The translations under genes and the position numbers were made by a program. From Actinomycetota bacterium (lineage in GTDB: Bacteria > Actinomycetota > Thermoleophilia > Solirubrobacterales > Solirubrobacteraceae), in contig SYBY01000264.1 of the NCBI GenBank assembly GCA_005788585.1, forward strand, positions 1 through 32,569: a stretch of 32,569 bases of DNA, read 5' to 3'. Under the pieces are notes generated by a model that searched no databases, was not told the DNA's origin, and saw nothing but the letters and a program-made list of their open reading frames with translations. Positions 23,626 to 31,154 of the stretch are shown here, piece by piece (position 1 is the stretch's first letter; each line of letters opens with the position of its first letter).

Positions 23626-25962
23626 GTGTCCGACCTCACCACGATCACCCCCGTCCCTGCCGACGACCTCGACATGGCCGCCCTCGAGGCCGTGCAGCGC
23701 CGCGTGCTCTGGCTGGCGACGTCGATCGTCCACCACGCCAACAAGGTCCGCGAGACCCCGTCCGGAGTGAAGGTCGGGGGCCACCAGGCGTCGTCGGCCT
23801 CGATGGTCTCGCTCATGACCGCGCTGTACTTCGCGCACCTGCGCGGCGCCGACCGCGTCTCGGTCAAGCCGCACGCCGCGCCGGTCCTGCACGCGATCAA
23901 CTTCCTGCTCGGGCGGCTCGACGCGTCGTACCTGCCCCGGCTGCGCGAGTACGGCGGGCTGCAGTCCTATCCCTCGCGCTCGAAGGACCCCGACCCGGTG
24001 GACTTCTCGACCGGCAGTGTGGGCATCGGCGCCACCGCGACGCTGTGGAGCGCGCTGGCGCACCGCTACGTCGCCGGGCACTTCGACGTGCCGCAGGGCG
24101 GGCGCCAGGTCGCGCTGCTCGGCGACGCCGAGCTCGACGAGGGCGCGATCTGGGAGGCGCTGGTCGACCCGATGGTGCCGCGGCTCGGCGAGGTCCTGTG
24201 GGTCGTCGACCTCAATCGCCAGTCGCTCGACCGCGTGGTCCCGGACATCGCGGCGGGGCGCATCGGCGCGATGTTCGAGGCTGCCGGGTGGCAGACCATC
24301 ACGGTCAAGTACGGCCGCCGTCTGCGGGAGCTGTTCGAGCGGCCCGGTGGCGATGCGCTGCGCCGCCGCATCGACGCGATGGGCAACGAGGAGTACCAGC
24401 GGCTGCTGCGCACGCCCGCGGCCGATGTCCGGGACCGGCTGCCAGGCGACGGGCGCGGGCGCCGCGCCATCGCGACGCTCCTGCGCGACCTCGACGACGC
24501 CGAGATCGCCGCCGCGCTCCGCGACCTCGGCGGCCACGATCTGGAGGACCTGCTCGGCGCCTTCCGGGCAGCAGACGCCGACACCGACCGGCCGTCGGTG
24601 GTCTTCGCCTACACGATCAAGGCCCGGGGCCTGCCGACCGAGGGCCACCCGGCCAACCACTCCGCGCTGCTGACGCGTGAGCAGTGGACGCAGCTCGCGC
24701 AGGACACGGGCGCCGACGCCGACGACCCGTGGGCGCCGTTTGCGGAGGGCAGTCCCGAGGCGGCGCTGTGCCGGACGGCGGCGGCGCGCCTGCACCGCGA
24801 GGAGCGCCCGCCCGCCGTGGCCCCGCCGGTGGCCGTGGAGTTCGGGCGCGAGCACCGCGGCACCGCGTCGACCCAGCAGGCCTTCGGCCGCTTCTTCGTC
24901 GATCTCGCCCACCAGGCAGGCGACGTCGCCGACCGCGTCGTGACCGTCTCCCCCGACGTGGCCTCCTCGACGAACCTGGGCGGGTGGATCAACCGGGTCG
25001 GGATCTTCAACATCGGCGACCGGATCGACTGGTTCGCCGACGACTCCGAGACGGCGATCCGCTGGAAGGAGTCGGCGCACGGGCAGCACATCGAGCTCGG
25101 CATCGCCGAGGTCAACCTCGTGGGCCTCCTGGGCGAGCTGGGCGCCACGTGGTCGCGCGACGGGCAGCCGCTCCTGCCGATCGGGACCATCTACGACCCG
25201 TTCGTCTCGCGGGCGCTGGAGCCCTGGTCGTTCGGGATGTACGCGGGCGGGCAGTCGATCCTCGTCGGGACGCCGTCGGGCGTGACGCTCGCCCCCGAGG
25301 GCGGCGCGCCCCAGTCGATCTCCACCCCGTCGATCGGCATCGCCCAACCGGGCTGCGTCGCGTGGGAGCCGGCGTTCGGGCAGGACCTCGAGTGGACCAT
25401 GCTGCACGCCCTCTCGCGCCTCGGCCGCCCCGACGGCACCTCGGCGTACTTCCGGCTCAGCACGCGCCCTGTCGACCAGGCCCTCGCCGCCGTCCCCACC
25501 AGCGCAGCCGCCCGCGAGGAGCGCCGCCGGCACGCGCTCGCCGGCGGCTACCGGTTGCGCGAAGCCGCAGGTGCGCGCATCACGATCGTCGCCGTCGGCG
25601 TGATGGTCGTCGAGGCCTGCCAGGCCGCCGACGAGCTCGCCGCGGCCGGCGTCCCGGCCGACGTCGTCTGCCTGACATCGCCCGACCTCGTGTTCCGCGC
25701 GCAGCAGGCGCGCCACGGTCTCGCCGACGCGGACGACGCGATCCTCGACGTCCTCTTCCCGCCCGGGCGCGGCGCACCCGTCGTGACCGTGCTCGACGGC
25801 CATCCCCACGCCCTGGCCTTCCTCGGCACCGTGGCACAAGCGCCGGTGGCCAGCCTCGGCGTGCAGCACTTCGGGCAGTCCGGCGATGTCGAGGACCTCT
25901 ACCGCCACTTCGGAATCGACGCCGACACGATCGTCGGCGCCGCCCTGGACCTCCTCGGGTGA
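23626..25962 (+). CDS. AceE-type (homodimeric) 2-oxoacid dehydrogenase E1 component
   Basis: A 778-residue thiamine-diphosphate enzyme of the single-chain E1 type; AceE itself is about 880-930. GGHQASSAS with GGH at residues 51-53 and the ThDP/Mg motif GDAELDEGAIWEAL (166 onward) ending in NRQSLD (Asn197) match AceE. YTIKARGLPTEGHPANHSAL and the C-terminal transketolase-like domains are intact. It oxidatively decarboxylates a 2-oxoacid and acetylates the lipoyl arm of E2. The GTG at 23626 is the first in-frame start; GGAG lies about 11 bases upstream. Being short, under an Lrp regulator and apart from an E3, it may be a specialised enzyme (2-oxobutyrate or similar, as in MdeB of pseudomonads) rather than housekeeping pyruvate dehydrogenase; this is inference. 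Confidence 0.88.
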   Translation: MSDLTTITPVPADDLDMAALEAVQRRVLWLATSIVHHANKVRETPSGVKVGGHQASSASMVSLMTALYFAHLRGADRVSVKPHAAPVLHAINFLLGRLDASYLPRLREYGGLQSYPSRSKDPDPVDFSTGSVGIGATATLWSALAHRYVAGHFDVPQGGRQVALLGDAELDEGAIWEALVDPMVPRLGEVLWVVDLNRQSLDRVVPDIAAGRIGAMFEAAGWQTITVKYGRRLRELFERPGGDALRRRIDAMGNEEYQRLLRTPAADVRDRLPGDGRGRRAIATLLRDLDDAEIAAALRDLGGHDLEDLLGAFRAADADTDRPSVVFAYTIKARGLPTEGHPANHSALLTREQWTQLAQDTGADADDPWAPFAEGSPEAALCRTAAARLHREERPPAVAPPVAVEFGREHRGTASTQQAFGRFFVDLAHQAGDVADRVVTVSPDVASSTNLGGWINRVGIFNIGDRIDWFADDSETAIRWKESAHGQHIELGIAEVNLVGLLGELGATWSRDGQPLLPIGTIYDPFVSRALEPWSFGMYAGGQSILVGTPSGVTLAPEGGAPQSISTPSIGIAQPGCVAWEPAFGQDLEWTMLHALSRLGRPDGTSAYFRLSTRPVDQALAAVPTSAAAREERRRHALAGGYRLREAAGARITIVAVGVMVVEACQAADELAAAGVPADVVCLTSPDLVFRAQQARHGLADADDAILDVLFPPGRGAPVVTVLDGHPHALAFLGTVAQAPVASLGVQHFGQSGDVEDLYRHFGIDADTIVGAALDLLG

Positions 25963-25969
25963 CCCGCAC

Positions 25970-27166
25970 ATGACCGACATCCAGATGCCGCGCCTCACCG
26001 ATCAGATGGAGGAGGGCACCATCGTCGCCTGGCTCGCGCAGGACGGAGCGCAGGTCACGGCGGGGCAGGAGATCGTCGAGATCGAGACCGACAAGGCCAC
26101 GGTCGCCCACGCCTCGGAGGTCGACGGCGCCCTGCAGATCCTTGCGGCGGTCGGCGACACCGTCGCCGTCGGTGACGTCATCGCACGCGTCGGCGGTGCG
26201 ACCGGGCCCGGCGACGAGCCGGCCCGGAGCAACGGCCACGTCGAGCCCGGGCCCTCGCCGGTCCCGGTGACCGCCGGGACGGCACCACGGCAGGACGAGG
26301 AACCCCGCGCCACGCCGCTGGCCCGTCGCGTGGCCCAGGTGCACGGGATCGACCTCGGCGCCCTGCGTGGCACCGGCCCCCGCAACCGGATCACGAAGGC
26401 CGACGTCCTCGCCGCTTCGGGCGTGCCCGCACCGCCGGCCCCACCGGAGCCCGCGGCTCCGCCACCTGCCGCACCCGCGCACCACGTGGTGCCGCTGACG
26501 CGGCTGCAGCAGGTCGTCGCCCGCCGCATGCTGGAGGCGACGACCACGGTCCCGCACTTCCAGGTGCAGACCGAGGTCGAGATCGACGCGGCGCTCGCGC
26601 TCCGGCAGGCGCTGAAGGACGCAGCGGCCGAGGGAGCGCCGGCGCCCTCGGTCAACGACCTCATCGTGAAGGCGTGCGCGCTGCGCCTCCCCGAGCACCC
26701 GCTGGTCAACGGGTCCTTCGTCGAGGGCGGGTACGAGCTGCACGAGCACGTCCACGTGGGGATCGCCGTCGCCGCACAGGACGGGCTGCTCGTCACGACG
26801 ATCCGCGACGCCGACGTCAAGTCCCTCGGCAGCATCGCGCGGGACAGCCGCCGGCTCGCCGCCCTCGCACGTGACGGAGAGGCCACGCCACAGGACCTCA
26901 CCGGCGCGACCTTCACGGTGTCGAACCTCGGGATGTTCGGCATGACGGCAATCACCGCGGTCATCAACCCGCCGCAAGCCGCCATCCTCGGCGTGGGCGC
27001 CGCGCGACCCACGCTCATGCGGTCGGCAGACGGCGAGGTGGTCGACCGGCACCTGCTGACGCTGACCCTCAGCGGCGACCACCGCATCCTCAACGGAGCC
27101 GACGGCGCGCGCTTCCTGCTCGACGTCAAGCAGACGCTCGAGGCTCCGATGCGGCTGGCACTCTGA
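25970..27166 (+). CDS. 2-oxoacid dehydrogenase E2 (dihydrolipoamide acyltransferase)
   Basis: A 398-residue E2. One lipoyl domain (about 1-78) carries the modified lysine Lys42 in EIETDKATV. A Pro/Ala linker leads to the peripheral-subunit-binding domain (about 112-148, ATPLARRVAQVHGI, GTGPRNRITKADV). A second Pro/Ala linker is followed by the catalytic domain (about 170-398) ending in SGDHRILNGADGARFL with active His371. The usual DHRxxDG reads DHRILNG, with Asn in place of Asp. Transfer of the acyl group to CoA is expected. It starts 7 nt after the E1 stop, so the pair is co-transcribed. No E3 gene follows; the cell's common dihydrolipoamide dehydrogenase would have to serve. Two hairpins close the unit. 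Confidence 0.93.
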   Translation: MTDIQMPRLTDQMEEGTIVAWLAQDGAQVTAGQEIVEIETDKATVAHASEVDGALQILAAVGDTVAVGDVIARVGGATGPGDEPARSNGHVEPGPSPVPVTAGTAPRQDEEPRATPLARRVAQVHGIDLGALRGTGPRNRITKADVLAASGVPAPPAPPEPAAPPPAAPAHHVVPLTRLQQVVARRMLEATTTVPHFQVQTEVEIDAALALRQALKDAAAEGAPAPSVNDLIVKACALRLPEHPLVNGSFVEGGYELHEHVHVGIAVAAQDGLLVTTIRDADVKSLGSIARDSRRLAALARDGEATPQDLTGATFTVSNLGMFGMTAITAVINPPQAAILGVGAARPTLMRSADGEVVDRHLLTLTLSGDHRILNGADGARFLLDVKQTLEAPMRLAL

Positions 27167-27206
27167 GGCGTGCTCGGCTGCACGCCGGGCCTGCACGGCG
27201 AGGCCC
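27167..27206. terminator. Tandem hairpins between convergent E2 and TetR genes
   Basis: Hairpin one: GGCGTGC (27167-27173) with GCACGCC (27180-27186), loop of 6. Hairpin two: GGGCCT (27187-27192) with AGGCCC (27201-27206), loop of 8. They are back to back, start directly after the E2 stop, and end 14 nt before the TetR stop. Confidence 0.65.
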
Positions 27207-27219
27207 AGCTCGTGGAGGG

Positions 27220-27855
27220 CTACGAGCCCGCTGCGGGCAACGGACCCAGGACCCGGGTGACGAACGCGGTCAGGGGGTCGGCCAGCTGTTCGATGCGCTG
27301 TGGGTGTCCTGCCTCGACCTCGCGCAAGAGCAACACCGCGACACCTCCAGCCAATGCGGCGGCGATCTCAGGCGTGAACGCGTCGCCGTGCTCGCCGGCG
27401 CGCACGGGAGCGCCGGCAGCATCAGCCATCATCCAGGCCAGCCTGTCGGCGACCGATCGCCGTTCGATGGCTGCCCGGCCGGGGACGGTCGGAACATCGA
27501 GGAGCAGCGCCTCGGCGAGCAGTGGCCGCGCCGCGGCGCGCTCGACCATGACGGCGATCACGCGCCCGAGCGCCGGAGCGCCCCGCTCCGAGCCGATCGC
27601 ACGCTCCATCGCATCGATGGTCCGGTGCGATACGTCGAGAAAGAGCGCCACCAAGCATGCCTCGCGATCGGCGAAGTGCTCGTAGAAGGTGCGCTTGGAC
27701 ACGCGCGCGTGCCGCGCGATGTCCGCAACCCCGACGTTCGCGTATCCACGTTCCTCGATCGCGGCGGCCAAGGCGGCCAGCAGGCGCCCGCGGGTCTCGC
27801 GGCGGGTGGACTCATCGACGCGGCGCCGGCGGCTGGGTGCGTCGTCAGGCGTCAT
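27220..27855 (-). CDS. TetR/AcrR-family transcriptional regulator
   Basis: A 211-residue regulator. After a basic start (SRRRRVDESTRRETRG) the HTH occupies about residues 20-65 (VGVADIARHARVSKRTFYEHF then ADREACLVALF), followed by a helical ligand domain. The ATG at 27855 was chosen because the frame upstream encodes nothing TetR-like. It is monocistronic as far as can be seen: convergent with E2 downstream, and preceded by a 319-nt gap. Its target is not obvious and may be itself or a distant gene. Confidence 0.88.
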   Translation of the reverse strand: MTPDDAPSRRRRVDESTRRETRGRLLAALAAAIEERGYANVGVADIARHARVSKRTFYEHFADREACLVALFLDVSHRTIDAMERAIGSERGAPALGRVIAVMVERAAARPLLAEALLLDVPTVPGRAAIERRSVADRLAWMMADAAGAPVRAGEHGDAFTPEIAAALAGGVAVLLLREVEAGHPQRIEQLADPLTAFVTRVLGPLPAAGS

Positions 27856-28174
27856 CGGTCCGCGACAGTACCGGCCGAAACTCGAGAACGGCAACCACCT
27901 CTCGGTGTCCCACGCGGCGCCCCCTCGACGCTCCAGCGTGGGGACCGCCGATGCCCACCACCATGACTGGAGTTCGCCTGTAAACCGGTGGCTTGTCGCT
28001 ATCGCGCGGCGTACGCCGCCCACGTCGCCTTGGATGTCGTGCGTCCCTTCACGCTGGGCGCAGCTTCGGCACCCTTGCCTCGCCAGGGTCGCCACAGGGC
28101 CCTCGACCGAAGCATACTCGCCAGTAAAGTAACGTGACCAGGCACGTAGCTGTATTCGCCGGCCAGCTGCGCGG
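27856..28174. other. 319-nt gap without a convincing gene
   Basis: This lies between two TetR genes on the minus strand. Open frames here have no recognisable protein sequence. An AT-richer island at about 28110-28150 holds AGTAAAGTAAC and an inverted ACGTG (28132-28136) / CACGT (28143-28147). It could hold the promoter of the 27855 TetR gene, or decayed sequence. Confidence 0.5.
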
Positions 28175-28795
28175 TCAGTCCGGCGGCGTCGTCCGCAGAC
28201 CCCGGGTCAGCACCTGGGCCGTGAGCGCCTCCGCCTGCTCGAGGGTGACCTCGCGATCTCGCAGCGCGAGCCCGACCGCGCCTTTGGCCGCCCCCAGCAT
28301 GAGCGCGGCGATCAGCCGCGCTTCGGCTGCCGGCAGCGCGACGCGGTGACGGTCGGCCAGCACGAGCGCGACGGAGGAGACCAAGCCGTTGACCTGCTCC
28401 GTGACCTCGTCGGCCACGTGGCCGGCTTCGCCGCCGCGAGCAGCCGAGAACAGCAGGCCGAACGTGTCAGGGCTGGCCTTGAAGAACGCGAAGTACGCAC
28501 GAACCGACGCCCGGATGGCTTCGTCGAACGACGCACGCTCGACGCCCATCGACGCACGCAGGAGATGATCAACCAGCCGCTTCCCGTCGGCCTCGATCAC
28601 GGCCCGGTGCAGGTCCTCCTTGCTGGCGTAGCGCGCGTAGATGGTGGGCTTGGTCACACCTGCGGCAACGGCGATCGCCTCCATGGTCGCCGCGGAGTAG
28701 CCGCGCTGCGCAAAGACCCATCGCGCCGCGTCACAGATACGGAGGTCGATGTCTGCCCTGGGTCCACCCTGCCGCGTTCGGTGCGTATGCCCCAC
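28175..28795 (-). CDS. TetR/AcrR-family transcriptional regulator
   Basis: A 206-residue regulator with an HTH at about residues 16-62 (ATMEAIAVAAGVTKPTIYARYASKEDL) and a C-terminal TetR_C domain (about 80-200, FDEAIRASVRAYFAFFKASPDTF) typical of AcrR-like repressors. The start is GTG at 28795; the only later Met lies inside the HTH. An inverted repeat (28797-28812) abuts the start codon, which may be an autoregulatory operator. It follows the small membrane protein gene on the same strand with a 47-nt gap. Confidence 0.88.
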   Translation of the reverse strand: MGHTHRTRQGGPRADIDLRICDAARWVFAQRGYSAATMEAIAVAAGVTKPTIYARYASKEDLHRAVIEADGKRLVDHLLRASMGVERASFDEAIRASVRAYFAFFKASPDTFGLLFSAARGGEAGHVADEVTEQVNGLVSSVALVLADRHRVALPAAEARLIAALMLGAAKGAVGLALRDREVTLEQAEALTAQVLTRGLRTTPPD

Positions 28796-28796
28796 C

Positions 28797-28812
28797 GTGC
28801 GAAGCCTCGCAC
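28797..28812. promoter_or_regulatory. Inverted repeat GTGCGA-n4-TCGCAC at the TetR start
   Basis: The 6-bp arms are perfect, and the repeat ends 1 nt before the GTG at 28795 on the coding strand. It could be an operator that blocks translation or transcription start, or a terminator for the gene ahead. Confidence 0.4.
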
Positions 28813-28842
28813 ACCCCGACCCGAGGCTCGGCTGCAGGCCCG

Positions 28843-29046
28843 TCAGCGGCGCCGGTCAGCGCCGTCGGGTGCGACCCCCTCGACCGGCACCGTCGCATCC
28901 ATCTGCAGCGTCGACGCGGCATGGACCGTCAGCGCCAGGAACAGCACGGCGACGACCGCAAGCACGACACCGATGGTCATGACGATCTTGCGCGCCGCGC
29001 TGTGACGGTGTCGCGCGGAGTGGACGCCCGACTCAGACGAGCTCAC
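28843..29046 (-). CDS. Small single-pass membrane protein, unrecognised
   Basis: 67 residues: a polar, Ser/His/Arg-rich N-terminus (about 1-20), one hydrophobic helix (KIVMTIGVVLAVVAVLFLALTV, given as the segment 20-41), then an extracytoplasmic-looking polar tail ending in RRR. The GTG start at 29046 overlaps the end of the HD-GYP gene by 14 nt (GTGAGCTCGTC), favouring translational coupling. No family is recognised. It may anchor or modulate the response regulator, which is inference from coupling alone. The hydrophobic helix and the overlap are the only support that it is real. Confidence 0.5.
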   Translation of the reverse strand: MSSSESGVHSARHRHSAARKIVMTIGVVLAVVAVLFLALTVHAASTLQMDATVPVEGVAPDGADRRR

Positions 29047-30139
29047 GGTGACACAGACCCTCGAAGGCCGCCATGAGCAGCGGATCGAAGAACGATCCCG
29101 TCTGCTCTCGCATCAGCCGCAGCGCGTCAGGGACGGACATCGCCTCCTTGTACGGGCGCTCATGCGTCAGCGCGTCGAAGACGTCGGCGATCATGACGAT
29201 GCGGCTCTCGAGCGGGATCTCGTCGGCCGAGATACCCGCCGGATAGCCCCCGCCATCCCACCGCTCGTGATGCGACAGGGCGATGACGGCGGCCATCTCC
29301 AGGTACTCGGAACTGCTTCCGGCCAGGATCTCCGCACCCGCGACGGTGTGGCCCTTCATGATCTCGAACTCGTCGTCGGTCAGCTTCCCCGGCTTGTGGA
29401 GGATGCTGTCGGGGATCGCGACCTTGCCGATGTCGTGCAGCTCGGCGGCCCTCCCGAGGATCTCCACACGCTGCTCGTCCAGCCCGATCCTCGCACCGAC
29501 GAGCATCGCGATGCGCCCGACCCGCTCGGTGTGATGATGCGTGTCGTCGTCGCGATACTCGGCGACCCGCGCGAGGTGGCCGAGCATGTCAAGGTGCGCG
29601 CGCTCCAGCGCAGCGGTGCGCCGGGTGACGAAGAGCTCCAGTTCGGCGTTGTGCGTCGCCAGCTCGAGTTCCAGCCGTCTGGTCCGCAGGAGATTGTGCG
29701 CCCGCAGGCACACTTCCGAGGCGTCGAACGGCTTGCAGAGGAAGTCGCTCGCCCCGAGCGCAAGCGCACGACGGCGGGTCTCGATAGACGTGTCCGCCGT
29801 CAGCATGAGGATGGGCATCGGGACCGTGGGCGCCGCGTTCGACGACGCAAGGCGGCGCATGATCTCGAACCCGTCCGGCGCCGGCATCTGCAGGTCGAGC
29901 ATCAACAGATCGGGATCCCACGTCCCGACCAGACCCTCGACGGCGGTCGAGTCGGTGGTGGACTCGATCTCGCGGAATCCCCATGCTCGCAGGATCCGGT
30001 CCAGCAGCGCGATGTTGAAGGAGGAATCGTCAACGATCAGCACGCGAGAACTGCGAACGTCGTCGACAGGTAGTGCCGGAGCGGATGGGTGGTGATCGTC
30101 GGGCTGGGGGACGACGACACGCAGGGGATGAACGGTCAT
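29033..30139 (-). CDS. Response regulator with HD-GYP domain (cyclic-di-GMP phosphodiesterase)
   Basis: A 368-residue RpfG-like protein. After a 30-residue polar lead, the receiver domain (about 31-150) has acidic Asp37/Asp38, phospho-acceptor Asp82 (LLMLDLQMPAPDG) and Lys136 (LCKPF). A helical linker leads to the HD-GYP domain (about 185-365) with HTERVGRIA, HDIGK (234-238), HKPGKL and HHERWDGGGYP (289-299), the complete GYP signature. It should degrade cyclic-di-GMP to GMP when phosphorylated. The ATG at 30139 was chosen because the upstream frame has no REC sequence. No histidine kinase is in the window; a chemotaxis receptor gene lies 1 kb away and points the other way. Confidence 0.95.
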   Translation of the reverse strand: MTVHPLRVVVPQPDDHHPSAPALPVDDVRSSRVLIVDDSSFNIALLDRILRAWGFREIESTTDSTAVEGLVGTWDPDLLMLDLQMPAPDGFEIMRRLASSNAAPTVPMPILMLTADTSIETRRRALALGASDFLCKPFDASEVCLRAHNLLRTRRLELELATHNAELELFVTRRTAALERAHLDMLGHLARVAEYRDDDTHHHTERVGRIAMLVGARIGLDEQRVEILGRAAELHDIGKVAIPDSILHKPGKLTDDEFEIMKGHTVAGAEILAGSSSEYLEMAAVIALSHHERWDGGGYPAGISADEIPLESRIVMIADVFDALTHERPYKEAMSVPDALRLMREQTGSFFDPLLMAAFEGLCHRELV

Positions 30140-30242
30140 GGCCCCCGCATCGGTGAGGCTCAACGCTGTAATGCTCGTGGTCCTGCGCGGGTGGACGCAT
30201 CGCACGGGCGCCCTCCCCGATTCCGACCGTCCTGTCGAGCGC

Positions 30243-30779
30243 CTACGCGCCAGGTCCGGCGGTGACGCCCTCGCACCACACACGTTCGACCGAGGCAGCG
30301 ACCAGCTCTCGCCCTTCGCCCCGAAGCAACTCGGCGAGGTGGGCCGCAGGCGCCGCGGTGACGCGGCGAAGACGGTGCCGCTCGCTGATGTCCCATTGCC
30401 GGATCGCGGTCAGATGACTGGTCGAGCTTCTCGCAACGCTCGTGGTGCGAAGGTCCGCAACGGTGGGCCGGTCGCTGACCCGCGGCCCAGCCGTCAGTCG
30501 CGCGCCTCGGTCAACGAGCTCCTGGAGCTCCACGACGAGCGCTCTCGCCTCCTTCAGCGCGCGGGTCTCGCGGGCGACCGCGTCCGTGATGGCGCGCGGC
30601 GTTGCGCCATTCAGCAGCGCCTCGACCTCCCGCAGGCCGCGCAGCGTGCCCTCGTGCACCTCCACGAGCGCCTTCGTCGCCGCCAGGACCACGGCCGCGT
30701 GGCGCTGGGTGTGTGGACCGGCCGGGCGCACCTGTGGCCCGTCGCCAGACTGGGAGCCGGTCACGTACTCAGGGTCCAC
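30243..30779 (-). CDS. Unrecognised helical protein
   Basis: 178 residues from a GTG at 30779 to a TAG at 30243, 103 nt before the HD-GYP gene on the same strand. The middle (HAAVVLAATKALVEVHEGTL, RETRALKEARALVVELQELV) is heptad-like and predicted helical or coiled coil, with short Arg-rich stretches later. No family is recognised. Codon composition is GC-biased on this strand, but an overlapping plus-strand frame is also open, so the call is tentative. It could be a small signalling partner of the HD-GYP protein; nothing in the sequence tests that. Confidence 0.4.
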   Translation of the reverse strand: MDPEYVTGSQSGDGPQVRPAGPHTQRHAAVVLAATKALVEVHEGTLRGLREVEALLNGATPRAITDAVARETRALKEARALVVELQELVDRGARLTAGPRVSDRPTVADLRTTSVARSSTSHLTAIRQWDISERHRLRRVTAAPAAHLAELLRGEGRELVAASVERVWCEGVTAGPGA

Positions 30780-30808
30780 ATACGCGGACGTATGGGGTTC
30801 GCATACGT
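30779..30808. repeat. Three CATACG/CGTATG half-sites in the chemotaxis intergenic region
   Basis: CATACG at 30779-30784, CGTATG at 30789-30794 and CATACG at 30802-30807, alternating in orientation; ACGTATG and CATACGT form a perfect 7-bp inverted repeat at 30788-30808. Spacings of 4 and 7 nt allow a dimer site. It lies at the start of the divergent gap between the helical protein and the chemoreceptor. Confidence 0.45.
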
Positions 30809-31154
30809 ACCACTATCCCAGCTTTGCTGCATATATGAAGGGATTTGGGCCCAGAAGTATGCGGTACGCGCCAGCACCACACACGACGAGCGTCGTTGCG
30901 TAACCAGAACTGGGGATGGTCGAACGTCCGGTCTCTCAACCCCTCGCTTGCGTGCGTCGACGGCTGGGCTACCGACCAGGTCGAGATGACCTCCGTCGTG
31001 ACATCGGTCGATCCCCACCGACGAGAGGAGCGCTCGCACGGACCTGTGGGCCGGGTTCCCTGACCCGGCCCACACACCCCGCTCGGGCGGACCCACCGGG
31101 GGCAGCGAACCGAAGCGCATCACCACACCCCATCCTCAAAAGGACCCCCCGCAG
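30780..31154. promoter_or_regulatory. 375-nt divergent promoter region
   Basis: No convincing gene lies between 30780 and 31154. The segment 30780-30900 is AT-rich for this genome (CATATATGAAGG near 30830) and probably holds the divergent promoters for the chemoreceptor and minus-strand signalling genes. Exact hexamers could not be placed. Confidence 0.5.

Noticed and set aside
23530..25998. An 822-codon open frame on the minus strand opposite the dehydrogenase E1
   Set aside because: It is the reverse shadow of a clear AceE-type enzyme. Its translation is low-complexity (Arg/Val/Gly/Asp/Ala rich) with no domain, as expected from GC-rich antisense frames.
27856..28174. Hidden gene or small RNA between the two TetR genes
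   Set aside because: No frame gives a plausible protein and no strong terminator-like hairpin defines an RNA.
30138..30989. A 283-codon plus-strand frame opposite the helical protein
   Set aside because: It begins at the edge of the HD-GYP gene, runs into the AT-rich promoter region and has no domain-like sequence. Not excluded completely, since it is in register with the minus frame.
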